Shown here one piece after another: positions 7,955 to 17,813 of a DNA stretch of 64,000 nucleotides (positions are counted from its first letter, which is position 1; each line of letters opens with the position of its first letter). Made by a program: the position numbers and the translations under genes. A model generated the notes under the pieces. That model saw only the letters and a list, made by a program, of their open reading frames with translations. It searched no databases and had not been told where the DNA came from. The DNA comes from Cardinium endosymbiont cBtQ1 of Bemisia tabaci (lineage in GTDB: Bacteria; Bacteroidota; Bacteroidia; Cytophagales; Amoebophilaceae), in contig NZ_CBQZ010000001.1 of NCBI RefSeq assembly GCF_000689375.1, forward strand, positions 434,001 through 498,000. The letters are read 5' to 3'.

Positions 7955-9025
7955 ATGAAACGATACAGCCCACCTCAAAGGCTTTTAAAGGCACATCTGA
8001 TTACTGTTACAAACGAAAATTGTAACCTGCGTATAGACAAATTTCTATCAGATTTTTTAAATATAAGCCGCCATAAAGTCCAATCAGCCATTGCAAACGA
8101 ACAGGTTTCCGTTAATAATCAGCCTATCAAATCCAATTATAAGGTTCAGCCTAAAGATGCAATCCTAGCCCATATACCTACTGACACGGAGGCAACTACC
8201 CTAACTCCGGAAGCGATACCGTTGGATATTGTATATGAAGATGACCACCTACTGGTTGTCCACAAACCGGCGCAGATGGTCGTACATCCAGATGCTGCCC
8301 ATCAAACCGGAACGCTGGCCCATGCATTGCTCCATCGCTATAAAAATTTACCTTTAAAAGACGATATGCCTACCCGGCCGGGCTTGGTACATCGGATTGA
8401 TAAAGATACATCTGGTCTATTGGTAGTCGCGAAAACAGCAGAGAGTTTGGCCCATTTGTCCCGTCAATTTTACAACCATACCGTCAAACGGATTTACCAT
8501 ACATTGGTGTGGGGCAATCCTGAAAATGGATGCGGCACCATCGATTTAAATATTGGGAAAAACCCCCGCCACCATCAAAAAATCGTAGCTTTTCCCGATG
8601 CCCAACAAGGGAAACGAGCCATTACCCATTATCAGGTCATCAAGCCCCTACACCAGGTTGCCCTTGTAGCCTGTAGATTAGAAACAGGGCGTACCCATCA
8701 GATTCGCGTCCATATGCAACAGATCGGTCACCCCCTCTTCGGTGATCCCAAATATGGGGGTGATGTAATTGTTAAGGGGCAGCGCTATGCTTCCTATAAG
8801 GCCTTTATACGCAACTGCTTTAAACTAATGCCCTACCAGCCACTCCATGCAGCGGTATTGGGTTTTAACCACCCGGTTACCGGAGCACCGCTCTCCTTTG
8901 AAGCCCCTTTACCAGAAAATTTTGTTAAACTTATAGAGAAATGGGAAAAATACAATACCGCTCGTATGGACCATGTTGCGCAAGATAAAACATTCGATCA
9001 AAAAAGCCTTTCACTTTTCCAATAG
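7955..9025 (+). CDS. rluD: Large-subunit rRNA pseudouridine synthase, RluD family
   Basis: It converts specific uridines of 23S rRNA (helix 69 in E. coli) to pseudouridine. An S4 RNA-binding domain (RIDKFLSDFLNISRHKVQ) is followed by the catalytic domain with the motif LVHRIDKDTSGLLVVAK near residue 149, where the aspartate is the nucleophile. RLETGRTHQIRVHMQQIGHPLFGDPKYGG is split across the later conserved block. I start it at the ATG 7955 (MKRYSPPQ); an upstream in-frame ATG at 7919 would add 12 residues unlike the family. The 3' end overlaps the next gene by 53 bp. Length is normal at 356 residues. Confidence 0.92.
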   Translation: MKRYSPPQRLLKAHLITVTNENCNLRIDKFLSDFLNISRHKVQSAIANEQVSVNNQPIKSNYKVQPKDAILAHIPTDTEATTLTPEAIPLDIVYEDDHLLVVHKPAQMVVHPDAAHQTGTLAHALLHRYKNLPLKDDMPTRPGLVHRIDKDTSGLLVVAKTAESLAHLSRQFYNHTVKRIYHTLVWGNPENGCGTIDLNIGKNPRHHQKIVAFPDAQQGKRAITHYQVIKPLHQVALVACRLETGRTHQIRVHMQQIGHPLFGDPKYGGDVIVKGQRYASYKAFIRNCFKLMPYQPLHAAVLGFNHPVTGAPLSFEAPLPENFVKLIEKWEKYNTARMDHVAQDKTFDQKSLSLFQ

Positions 9026-9590
9026 GGAAAGCAATAGCTTACTAGCTATGGTTACCTTTATGCTGGTAGCTGTTATGGCACCTAAAGTAATACAGTTATA
9101 CTACAAATGGACCTATAAACCAGACCATTGCGCAGACACCGCCTTATTGGACAAACAGCTGGCGTTATTGCAAGCAAATGCCGATAGATTGGTCCCATTC
9201 GATATAAACAGTGCTACAGCAGAACCATTACAAGCCATAGAAGAGATGACCGAGCAACTTGCCGGTAAAATCCTACGGTATAGAGACAAATTAGGCGGTT
9301 TTGTTTCTGTGGACCAATACAAAGAAGTATATGGCCTATCTGGCCGACTGCGCATCAAACTGATGGAGCAGACCACCATACGAAAAGGGTATCCACCTAA
9401 AAAAATATCCTTAAACCAGTCAACCTTTAAGCGCTTGGCCGCCCATCCCTATATTTCATATGATATGGCCCAAGCCATTATAGATTACAGAAAACGCAAA
9501 GGAAAATTTACTACCTTGCGTGCCATTGAAAACCTACCAGGCTACCATCCAGATTGGGGAAAAAAAATAATGCCCTATCTCTCCCTTTAG
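8973..9590 (+). CDS. ComEA-like helix-hairpin-helix protein, membrane-anchored
   Basis: The protein has 205 residues. One transmembrane helix lies at about residues 22-45 (SLLAMVTFMLVAVMAPKVI). Two HhH modules follow: FDINSATAEPLQAIEEM...GKILRYRDKLGGF, and then NQSTFKRLAAHPYISYDMAQAIIDYRKRKGKF with IENLPGY. Such ComEA-type modules bind double-stranded DNA; in competent bacteria ComEA sits outside the inner membrane and takes up DNA. No other competence gene is visible here, so the role is open. The start overlaps the rluD 3' end by 53 bp, implying coupled expression. Confidence 0.75.
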   Translation: MLRKIKHSIKKAFHFSNRESNSLLAMVTFMLVAVMAPKVIQLYYKWTYKPDHCADTALLDKQLALLQANADRLVPFDINSATAEPLQAIEEMTEQLAGKILRYRDKLGGFVSVDQYKEVYGLSGRLRIKLMEQTTIRKGYPPKKISLNQSTFKRLAAHPYISYDMAQAIIDYRKRKGKFTTLRAIENLPGYHPDWGKKIMPYLSL

Positions 9591-9699
9591 CCATCCATTA
9601 CAACAGCTCCCCCTTTTTTGATTTCTAAATAAGAATGCGTATTATAAAGTGTAGCACTACTGCTATACCTATTTATTAACTTTTTAACGGCTTGATCTT

Positions 9700-12600
9700 A
9701 TGATATATTTTAATATGCCGTTATATATAGTGGCAGTTTTTTTGGGACTAACCTTTCTAATGGGTATTTATTTTAGTAGAAAAAGAACTACTTTTCGGGA
9801 ATATGCAATTGGGAATAAACAATTTGCTACGGCTACTTTAGTGGCTACGGTATTAGCGACGTTTTTTGGAGGAGGAGGACTAGTGCGTAATATAGAGTGT
9901 GTGTATGACCTTGGTTTATGGTGGATAATGTATCAACTTATAAAAAATTCTTGTCATCTTTGGATTTTCAGTAGATTAACATTACGTATGGGCTCATTTA
10001 TGCATCACCTCTCTATGCAAGAAACGATAGGTCATATCTATGGTAAGTACCCAAAAGTTATGGCTATACTAGGTGGTATTTGCTTTTCTATTTTCGTTAT
10101 TATAACGCAAATCAAAGTAATGTCTTTGGCTATTAACATGTGTATCGAATTAAATAACTCCTACGTAATACCTATAGTTTGTACCTCACTGCTTATTTTC
10201 TACTCTACCTTTGGAGGTATTAGGGCTATTACTTATACAGACGTACTCCAGTTTATAACTTTTGCCATTATTATTCCCTTTTTAGCTTGGCTTATGTTTG
10301 TACAGGTAGGAAAGCCAGTTGCTGAAATCATACCTATCATCCAAAACTACCCTAAGTTTCAATGTGCTAGTTTATTTAAAGATAAACAGCTAGTCAGTCT
10401 GTTACTACTAATTTTAACTGGTATAGTCACTCTTATTGACCCTACAGTAATACAGCGGGTGTATATGAGTTCTAGTCCTATTCAAGCTAAAAAAGTTTTT
10501 GCCTATGCAAATATTTTTGAGATTATTATAACTTTCTTTATAATTCTAATTGCCATATTTGTTTTTACAGGTGCACCAAGTCTACCAAAAGAAGCAGTAT
10601 TCGGATATATAGTAACTCATGTTCCATCTTTTTTTAAAGGACTGCTTACTATTAGCTTACTCGCTATGACGATGTCTACCGCTGATTCTTACTTAAATGC
10701 TTGTGCGATTATGGTCAGCCATGATGTTCTAAAAACCGTTCAAAACAAAAAAGAAATTTCTGACGCAGATCAACTTAAAATAGCTAGATGGACCACGTTG
10801 ACGGTGGGACTAATAGCTATGGTACTAGCCTTTCATTACAAGGATTTATTGCAATTACTATTTTTAGCTTATGCTTTTTATATACCTATTGTAACGGCTC
10901 CCTTTATCTTAGCTATTTTTGGTTTTCGAGGTACTTCGCGTACCGCTTTAATCGGTATGACTACCGGTGCATGCACTATTTTAGCCTGGAACAAGTGGGT
11001 TAAGCCCTCCACAGGGATGGATGGTTCTTTTGTCTCTATGTTGGCCAATGGCTTGGCCATGGTAGCGGCCCATTATCTATTCAAACAACCAGAAGGGGCG
11101 GGCTGGTCTAAACCAGATGACGAGTTCCAGCAAATGCGGCAAGCGCAAGCGCGGAAGCGTGCGGAACGAAGAGCAGCGATTAAAATGGCGTGGGCCAACA
11201 GAAAAGTAACCTTGGGTAAGCTGGCTCCTGGTGATGCTACGCTACGCTTAATGGGACTCTATATGGTGGTTACTTCTATTGTAGATTATTGGTTTATGCA
11301 ACCCACTGGCATCTCTTGGGCCATCAGCCAAGTTTGTATAGGTGCGCTTTTTATAGCTTCTAAAACCTTCTTTAGCAAAATGCTGCCCAACTGGTCGATT
11401 GGCCTAGGTGCACTTACCGCACTAACGATTTATTTGCCGTTAGATTTGCTTTGGCACTGTTGGTATGCATTAGACCCAACTTTTACTGCATCCTTATCTT
11501 TGACCCATTGCGCCATTATTTTATCGATATTACCCCTCTACCTAGGTACAAAAGTTGTAGCAGCGACCACTTTATTGATGGCCTCTACGGCCATTGGATG
11601 CGCTTTGCCGGAATTAGTTGCGCTACTTCCGCTATGCATAGCGATACTATTTATATTTGCCATTATTATTTACTTTAAAGTCAGATTAAGCCGTTCTACC
11701 ACTAAAATTCTTTATTTTGAAAAAAGAGAACAGCTTAAAGAAGCGGAAAAACTAAAAGCTTCTTTATATGATGCTGCTATAATACCAGCTGCTTCAGCTG
11801 GCCAGTGCAAGGGCTATGGCGCTATTCTAGGGCAAGTTATTCGTAAAATGGAAGAATCCATCTCTTTTTTAGATCAAAATACCCCACTTTATAAGCAAGA
11901 TTTTCAAAGTATTATCCATAGGCTTTATGATTGGGTAGCCTATTTTAATAGAAGAGAAAAGGCCAAAAAGCATGCACTGCTCCAGCCTACTAAAATTGAT
12001 ATAGACCAACTGATCCATAAGGTAGAATTTGCCTTGTCTCAAGAGATGGCTGACCCGCCTAGGCTACTGGTAGAAAAAATAAATGATATGGGGCCATTAT
12101 GCCCCCATATCATATGTGATATCAACCAAGTAGTCTACTTATTGACTCAGGTTGTTTTACGGGTGGGTAGCCTAGCGAATGCCCCTATCATCCGCCTACA
12201 ACTCCAGACTACCGCTTTACAATTTAAACAAGCAGATGCTGTTGAAAGCCATTACCCGCTATCGATTCTTTTTGAAGCTACTGCCTGGGTAATAAGCAAA
12301 GCGGCTACCCCTTTTGAAGCACTTCCTAAAGTAAAAAAATGCTATGATGACAGGGTAGATCCTATAGGACCTCAAGTGCAGCAGCAATGTCCACCATCGA
12401 TAGACCTTCAGCAAGCCACCATCTCCACTATTGTAGCTGCCCACTATGGTTACACAGAAATTGCTCTGCATAGAATACCACCAACTATCTTGCTGGTATT
12501 GCCTACTGATGTTACTGAAATTCTGAATCATATGACAGCTGGGCTACCTATAGATGCTTTAGCGAAAGAGGGTCCTATCAGCCCTAAGGAGGAAGCCGAT

Positions 12601-13245
12601 TCCATGATGGCTTTAATGCAATTCCATGACTATGTCTGCAAATCTGCTTATGAAAATGATCCCATCGATCTAGTTACCCTTTCAGGGTTGCTGCTACTGC
12701 TGCGGCAACGCTTTGGCAGCAAGCGCCATGGGTCAGGTCAATTATTTTATGTACGGGCAGTAGGGATTGCCACACTAGTGGTAGAATGGGCTTTTCACTC
12801 TCCTAAAGTGATTTATGCCTCTTTGCTCTATGACCTGGTACGCCATACCTGTTTGCCCCTTTCTTACGTAAGGGAACATTATAATTTAGGGGTCTATGGA
12901 TTTGTATGGAATGTAGTAAATACAGACAAACGAGAAGCATTAGATCATCCTTCTTTGCTTTATGTACAGAACCGCTTGCAAGCAGCGATCAAGGAAGAGC
13001 ATGTACAGCTTTCCGTTCTATTTATCAAACTAGCCGAACGGCTCTATGATTTGCGCCATGCAGCCGGCTATGTGCATCTACCAGAGGTACACCATATGGC
13101 ACAAGAAACCTTGACCATAGATGTGCAATTAGCTAATAAATACTTAAACCCAGAGATAGGCGCAGCTTTAGAAGAAGCCGCCAAAGCTGCACTAGCCATT
13201 TGTGCCAATCACCCATCGGAGAAAAACCACCATACAGTTGGTTAG
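9700..13245 (+). CDS. Sodium:solute symporter / histidine-kinase-like / RelA-SpoT HD-like fusion
   Basis: This single frame of 1181 codons has four zones. Residues 1-460 are an SSS-family transporter (FREYAIGNKQFATATLVATVLATFFGG, TFGGIRAITYTDVLQF, MTMSTADSYLNACAI). Residues 515-665 form a second hydrophobic block of about five helices. Residues 690-955 resemble a sensor kinase with a weak N-box (CDINQVVYLLTQVVLRVG) but no clear phospho-accepting His or glycine boxes. Residues 1010-1150 resemble the HD domain of RelA/SpoT (YASLLYDLVRHT, VYGFVWNVVN, LFIKLAERLYDLRHAAG), but the metal-binding HD pair is replaced by YD. SSS-kinase fusions of the CbrA type are known. The extra HD-like tail suggests a sensor linked to alarmone control; that is inference. 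Confidence 0.8.
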   Translation: MIYFNMPLYIVAVFLGLTFLMGIYFSRKRTTFREYAIGNKQFATATLVATVLATFFGGGGLVRNIECVYDLGLWWIMYQLIKNSCHLWIFSRLTLRMGSFMHHLSMQETIGHIYGKYPKVMAILGGICFSIFVIITQIKVMSLAINMCIELNNSYVIPIVCTSLLIFYSTFGGIRAITYTDVLQFITFAIIIPFLAWLMFVQVGKPVAEIIPIIQNYPKFQCASLFKDKQLVSLLLLILTGIVTLIDPTVIQRVYMSSSPIQAKKVFAYANIFEIIITFFIILIAIFVFTGAPSLPKEAVFGYIVTHVPSFFKGLLTISLLAMTMSTADSYLNACAIMVSHDVLKTVQNKKEISDADQLKIARWTTLTVGLIAMVLAFHYKDLLQLLFLAYAFYIPIVTAPFILAIFGFRGTSRTALIGMTTGACTILAWNKWVKPSTGMDGSFVSMLANGLAMVAAHYLFKQPEGAGWSKPDDEFQQMRQAQARKRAERRAAIKMAWANRKVTLGKLAPGDATLRLMGLYMVVTSIVDYWFMQPTGISWAISQVCIGALFIASKTFFSKMLPNWSIGLGALTALTIYLPLDLLWHCWYALDPTFTASLSLTHCAIILSILPLYLGTKVVAATTLLMASTAIGCALPELVALLPLCIAILFIFAIIIYFKVRLSRSTTKILYFEKREQLKEAEKLKASLYDAAIIPAASAGQCKGYGAILGQVIRKMEESISFLDQNTPLYKQDFQSIIHRLYDWVAYFNRREKAKKHALLQPTKIDIDQLIHKVEFALSQEMADPPRLLVEKINDMGPLCPHIICDINQVVYLLTQVVLRVGSLANAPIIRLQLQTTALQFKQADAVESHYPLSILFEATAWVISKAATPFEALPKVKKCYDDRVDPIGPQVQQQCPPSIDLQQATISTIVAAHYGYTEIALHRIPPTILLVLPTDVTEILNHMTAGLPIDALAKEGPISPKEEADSMMALMQFHDYVCKSAYENDPIDLVTLSGLLLLLRQRFGSKRHGSGQLFYVRAVGIATLVVEWAFHSPKVIYASLLYDLVRHTCLPLSYVREHYNLGVYGFVWNVVNTDKREALDHPSLLYVQNRLQAAIKEEHVQLSVLFIKLAERLYDLRHAAGYVHLPEVHHMAQETLTIDVQLANKYLNPEIGAALEEAAKAALAICANHPSEKNHHTVG

Positions 13246-13272
13246 TACTCCCCTCCCTCTCCCCATATCACC

Positions 13273-14397
13273 TTACTTTGTATAAAGCTGCCTGAGCAAA
13301 TCAACTGTTTTTTCCACTTCCGAAAAAGTAGTATTTTTACTAAAAGAGAAACGTATTGCATGGTTGTCTCCCTTTTGCAAAGCCGATAGAACCGATGAAC
13401 CTATAGCGCTACCACTTGTACAGGCACTGCCTGCAGAAACAGCTATACCATGAATATCTAAATGGTAGACAACCATATCACGCCCATCCCAGTCAGGCAA
13501 TGAAATATTTAATAGGTTGGGGCTGCTTTGGGTTAAGCTTGCACTCTGTCCATTAAAGGTTACATCGGGCATATCTGTTTTCAATAACCCGATCATATAC
13601 TGCTTAATGGCTAATAAATGTGCCACCACTTGTGTCTTATGCTCAAAAGCCATTTCCAATGCCTTGGCCATTCCAACAATATAGGCCACATTTTCAGTCC
13701 CTCCGCGCATATTTAACTCTTGACTCCCCCCCGTAATCAGTGGTGCAACCGATGCTTTAGCATCTATATAGACAAAGCCAATCCCTTTGGGCCCATGTAT
13801 TTTATGGGCAGAACCAAGGGCAAGGTGGCAAGACTGGAAATCAGCAAGGCCGCAATAGATGCTTTGAATGGTATCGGAATGAAAACATGCCTCATATGCC
13901 TTACAAAGCGCTCCGATGGCTACGACATCTGTTATATTCCCTATTTCATGGTTGACCCGCATAAAGCTCACCAAAGCATGGGGATGGTCTTTTAACCATT
14001 CTTCTATTTCATCCAACATAAAGCCCCCACTTTGGTCCACCTGTACATAGGATAAGTTAATCTTACCCTGTCTGGCCAAGATTTCTAAAGGCATCCGAAC
14101 CGAAAGATGCTCCAATGGAGAAGTCAACACATGGGCGATTTGCATCGCCTCTATAACACCCCTTAACAACATATTGTTCCCCTCTGTACCACCAGAAGTA
14201 AAAAATATTTCAGAAGGGGCCACACCAAATAAAGTAGCTATTTTTTTTCTAGCTTTTTCAACTGCTGCTTTCGCACGACAACCATAACGATGCACAGAAG
14301 AAGGATTGCCACAAAAATGGGCCATATAAGGCAGCATACTATTCAATACTTCTGGATCTAATGGTGTAGTAGCAGCATGATCTAAGTAGATATCCAT
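13273..14397 (-). CDS. iscS: Cysteine desulfurase, IscS/NifS class
   Basis: This 374-residue PLP enzyme moves sulfur from cysteine to a protein persulfide for Fe-S cluster and thionucleoside synthesis. It begins MDIYLDHAATTPLDPEV. FFTSGGTEGNN binds the cofactor, SAHKIHGPKG carries the PLP lysine (K199), and VSAGSACTSGS carries the active-site cysteine (C326) on the loop length typical of the NifS/IscS group. RVNHEIGNIT replaces the more common VNNEIGT, and HSDTIQS the usual HTDAVQA; both are conservative. No iscU lies next to it, and the neighbouring minus-strand genes are unrelated to sulfur. Confidence 0.92.
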   Translation of the reverse strand: MDIYLDHAATTPLDPEVLNSMLPYMAHFCGNPSSVHRYGCRAKAAVEKARKKIATLFGVAPSEIFFTSGGTEGNNMLLRGVIEAMQIAHVLTSPLEHLSVRMPLEILARQGKINLSYVQVDQSGGFMLDEIEEWLKDHPHALVSFMRVNHEIGNITDVVAIGALCKAYEACFHSDTIQSIYCGLADFQSCHLALGSAHKIHGPKGIGFVYIDAKASVAPLITGGSQELNMRGGTENVAYIVGMAKALEMAFEHKTQVVAHLLAIKQYMIGLLKTDMPDVTFNGQSASLTQSSPNLLNISLPDWDGRDMVVYHLDIHGIAVSAGSACTSGSAIGSSVLSALQKGDNHAIRFSFSKNTTFSEVEKTVDLLRQLYTK

Positions 14398-14458
14398 AAT
14401 AAAGTGTATAAGCCAGGTGGGTGAGTCAATGAATGGTACCTCCTATTATCCAACCCTA

Positions 14459-15013
14459 TCATTGGCCTTCCATACATCCCGTATAGTGCAACATCTGGCT
14501 GGCCAATCTTTTGATGTCTTCAATCGGAGTGGTCTGATTTACTTTAACCATTACTTCAAAGAAATTTTTGCAGGTAGGATCAAAATGCCCCACACGGCAT
14601 TTGGCATGATGTTGGGCTAGAATAGATGCGAACACTGGATGGACGGTCCAATCTAAGTAAAACAAATAATCAAAAGAAGTTTCTATAAATTTTTGTATGC
14701 GGTCACTTTTTGCCTTCCCTAAAATAGTAATGGCATGATGGTCAAAAGCATAACGCAAATGACTACTGGTATGGATACGATCTTTCTTTGTAGTGTAACA
14801 AAGCACACCCACTTGCTTATCCAAATTTTTTAAATCTCGAATAAAACGTTGTACCACCTCATGCTTGGCAGGACTTTCATAACTATAGAGTACACCTATA
14901 GTGGTTGCTTGGTTCAAGCCTACATTGCTGCGTGCGACTGTCTTATTTTTTGAGGCCAATCGGGCCACAATGGCTAAAATAAAAAGCTTTACAGTGAAGT
15001 ATAAACGCATCAT
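14459..15013 (-). CDS. DUF6913-like conserved Bacteroidota protein
   Basis: The protein has 184 residues. The first 25 are hydrophobic (LFILAIVARLA). The body looks alpha/beta: ATTIGVLYSYESPAKHEVV, QVGVLCYTTKKD, FDYLFYLDWTVHPVF and CRVGHFDPTCKNFFEVMV. This layout resembles small Bacteroidota proteins classed as DUF6913, of unknown function; the assignment is from memory of the pattern. Its ATG overlaps the ligA stop by four bases (ATGA), so it is probably translated coupled to ligA. Confidence 0.6.
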   Translation of the reverse strand: MMRLYFTVKLFILAIVARLASKNKTVARSNVGLNQATTIGVLYSYESPAKHEVVQRFIRDLKNLDKQVGVLCYTTKKDRIHTSSHLRYAFDHHAITILGKAKSDRIQKFIETSFDYLFYLDWTVHPVFASILAQHHAKCRVGHFDPTCKNFFEVMVKVNQTTPIEDIKRLASQMLHYTGCMEGQ

Positions 15014-17010
15014 GCCATCATCTTTATAAGCTCATCTTCCTCCAAAATGGGAATACCCCATTGGATGGCCTTGGCCAACTTAGATGGACCAACCTTGCTG
15101 CCTGCTACGAAGTAATCCACCTTAGTAGAAATAGCAGGCAATACCCTGCCTCCTGCTTCCTCTATTAATTTAGTACATTCTGCCCTTGTAAACTTTTGAA
15201 AAGTACCCGATATAACAAAGTTTTTTGAAGCAAAGGGTAATAAAACATCAACAGGCTCCGGCAAGGCAAACTGCACACCCGCAGCTTCAAGCCCATTAAG
15301 AATGGTTTGTTGGTAAGGATCTTGGAGGTAATCCAGTATACCCTGCACAATCTTCTCTCCAATATCTGGTAGCTGCAATAGCTCCGCTTCACTAGCCCCT
15401 TTCAACCGCTCCATAGACCTAAAGTGTAGCGCTAGTTTCCTAGCTACCGTTTCCCCAACATGCTGAATACCTAAAGCAAACAATACCCGATCAAAAGGTC
15501 TTGTTTTGGAGGCTTGAATATGAGCCAATAGTTTTTGCGTAGATAGCGCTTGAAAGCCCTCTAAGCCATTGACCGCATCATAACGCAATGTATAAAGATC
15601 TGCTGCCGTTTGGACCAATTTAGCCTCCAATAAAGCATCAACCGTTTGAGGGCCTAAGGTATCAATATCCATCGCTTTGCGATGGGCAAAATGGAGTAAA
15701 GTTCCTTTTAACTGGGGCAAACAGCGCTGCTTATTGGGGCAGTAGTAGGCAACTACGCCTGCTGCCCGGTGGAGTAATGTCCCACAAGCAGGGCAAGAAG
15801 AGATAAAACGAATAGGCTGGCCATCCGTATGGCGGCGGGCTCTATCTACCCCCACGACTTTGGGAATAATCTCTCCACCTTTTTCAACAAAAATCGTATC
15901 ACCCAAACAAAGATCAAGCCTAGCCAACGCATCTGCATTGTACAAAGAAGCACGACGGACCATAGTGCCCGCCAATGGAACTGGACTAAAATGGGCAACC
16001 GGAGTCACTATTCCCGTTCTGCCTAGCTGGAAAGTTACGCCTTCTAAGATAGAGGATGCACTTTGTGGCTGATATTTATAGGCAATGGCCCAGCGTGGCG
16101 ATTTGGCAGTTGTGCCCATTCTATCTTGTTGATCCAACTTATTTACCTTGATCACCACTCCATCCACCTCAACCGGTAAATTCTTTTTATGCCACGCACA
16201 ATAATCGACATACTCCATTATTTCCATACCATTATGGCATACCTTGTAGGTAGGTGGCACAGCAAAACCCAACGCAGCCAGTAACACCAACGCCGCTTGT
16301 TGGGTAGGACAAGTATAAGATGGCCCATAAAAACCATACCCATAAAATGCCAGCTGACGATCTTTAACCCCCGCTACATCCAATGCCTTTAATGTACCAG
16401 CTGTAATATTACGGGGGTTGGCCCATAAAGGTTCACCTTTTGCCTTGCGTGCACTATTTAATGCTTTAAAAACTGCCTTGGACATAAAGGCTTCGCCGCG
16501 CACCTCAAATGCATCACATGGCGCGCCTTGAATGTTTTGGGGTAAGGGCAAACATTGGGCCACATGGCGTGTGACATCATCGCCTTTTTCACCATCACCC
16601 CGTGTCACCACACGTACCAATCTCCCCTTTTCATAAAGGATGCTTAGTGCCACACCATCTATTTTAGGTTCACATATAAAATCTATCGTTGCACCAGGAA
16701 ACATTTTTTTTACCCTTTCCACAAATTGCACCACCTCTATTGCTGAATAGGTTTTAGCCAAAGAACGCATAGGCGTCTGGTGATAAACCACTTCAAAACC
16801 CTTTGAAGGTCGTTCTCCAACCACTTCAGTTGGAGAGTTAGGCCATTTTAAATGGGGATGGGCCTCCTCCAATCGGGTTAACTGTTCCAATAATTGGTCA
16901 TATGCATAATCAGAAATTTCAGAAATCCCCTTTTGGAAATAACATTCATTGTAGTACCGAATTAAATCTACCAAACGTTTGATCTCCTTACTGATATCAG
17001 ATGGCTCCAT
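15010..17010 (-). CDS. ligA: NAD-dependent DNA ligase
   Basis: This 666-residue ligase seals nicks with NAD+. The adenylation domain has CEPKIDGVALS with the AMP-accepting lysine K116, then VRVVTRGDGEKGDDVT. The OB fold includes TFQLGRTGIVTPVAHF. A four-cysteine zinc finger (CPACG...YYCPNKQRC) follows, then helix-hairpin-helix repeats (FALGIQHVGETVA, LLQLPDIGEKIV). A C-terminal BRCT domain runs from about residue 590 (FVISGTFQKFTRAECTKLI). All parts are present and the length is normal for the family. A DUF6913-like gene follows with a four-base overlap. Confidence 0.95.
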   Translation of the reverse strand: MEPSDISKEIKRLVDLIRYYNECYFQKGISEISDYAYDQLLEQLTRLEEAHPHLKWPNSPTEVVGERPSKGFEVVYHQTPMRSLAKTYSAIEVVQFVERVKKMFPGATIDFICEPKIDGVALSILYEKGRLVRVVTRGDGEKGDDVTRHVAQCLPLPQNIQGAPCDAFEVRGEAFMSKAVFKALNSARKAKGEPLWANPRNITAGTLKALDVAGVKDRQLAFYGYGFYGPSYTCPTQQAALVLLAALGFAVPPTYKVCHNGMEIMEYVDYCAWHKKNLPVEVDGVVIKVNKLDQQDRMGTTAKSPRWAIAYKYQPQSASSILEGVTFQLGRTGIVTPVAHFSPVPLAGTMVRRASLYNADALARLDLCLGDTIFVEKGGEIIPKVVGVDRARRHTDGQPIRFISSCPACGTLLHRAAGVVAYYCPNKQRCLPQLKGTLLHFAHRKAMDIDTLGPQTVDALLEAKLVQTAADLYTLRYDAVNGLEGFQALSTQKLLAHIQASKTRPFDRVLFALGIQHVGETVARKLALHFRSMERLKGASEAELLQLPDIGEKIVQGILDYLQDPYQQTILNGLEAAGVQFALPEPVDVLLPFASKNFVISGTFQKFTRAECTKLIEEAGGRVLPAISTKVDYFVAGSKVGPSKLAKAIQWGIPILEEDELIKMMA

Positions 17011-17068
17011 AGACTATTCACTCTATATTATAAACTGAACCTATTTTTTGTAGAGGCAAACCAACCCA

Positions 17069-17803
17069 CTATAATAGCCATTCAACCAATGCCGCCAACC
17101 CAGCCCCAAGTAAACTAACCCACAAAGTAAACTGGTTCGAATGATGGTTGGGACTCGCCTCAAAAAGCATAGTAGCCGAAATGTACAAAAAATTACCGGT
17201 TACAATAGCACATAATACCACACTACCACCATCAGAAATATAATGATGGGCATAGCTACTCAGCCACAACCCTACGGGAGAAGCCAAAGCAAATAGCACC
17301 AAATAGCGTAGGATGTGTGTAATAGACAAGTTAAAACCACGCAACACACTAGTTAAAGCAAAAGCTTCTAGAAACTTATGGAGCATCATACCCAGTAAAA
17401 GCCCTTTTTGGGTAGCATGACCGGAATGACCATGGGCCAAAAGGGTGCCATCTAATAGCGCATGCAACGCAATAGAACTTAAAAAGGAAAACATTTTATA
17501 GTTCTTTAGGCAAGCATGACCTGAAGTTGGCGCCATAGAATGGCCATGCTCCACACCAGCGGTAAAGGTTTCAATAAAACGCTGCAAAAAAAATCCAACC
17601 ATCATACAACCACCTACATACAGGGGCGCTACCTTAGACAGAAAAAGCTCAGGCATTAAATGCAAGAAAGTATTGGCCAATAAGTAACCTCCTGAAAAAG
17701 TTAGCAAACGTGGCAAAATGCGCATTGAACACTGTGTAACCACCAAAAGGCCACCTAGTAATGCGGAAAGAAAAAGTGCAAAAAACTCGATAATCATTAT
17801 CAA
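17069..17803 (-). CDS. ZIP-family divalent metal transporter
   Basis: This 244-residue membrane protein has about eight hydrophobic helices. ZIP signatures are visible: LLANTFLHLMPELF in the early helix pair, ALHALLDGTLLAHGH in the fourth helix and GMMLHKFLEAFALTSVL in the fifth, giving the His and Glu residues that bind metal. A His-rich loop (GVEHGHSMAPTSGHA) lies between helices 3 and 4. ZIP proteins import zinc or iron into the cytoplasm; the metal cannot be told from sequence. It starts 10 bp after the rsmH stop, so the two are likely co-transcribed. Confidence 0.85.
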   Translation of the reverse strand: MIMIIEFFALFLSALLGGLLVVTQCSMRILPRLLTFSGGYLLANTFLHLMPELFLSKVAPLYVGGCMMVGFFLQRFIETFTAGVEHGHSMAPTSGHACLKNYKMFSFLSSIALHALLDGTLLAHGHSGHATQKGLLLGMMLHKFLEAFALTSVLRGFNLSITHILRYLVLFALASPVGLWLSSYAHHYISDGGSVVLCAIVTGNFLYISATMLFEASPNHHSNQFTLWVSLLGAGLAALVEWLL

Positions 17804-17813
17804 TCCATGATAG

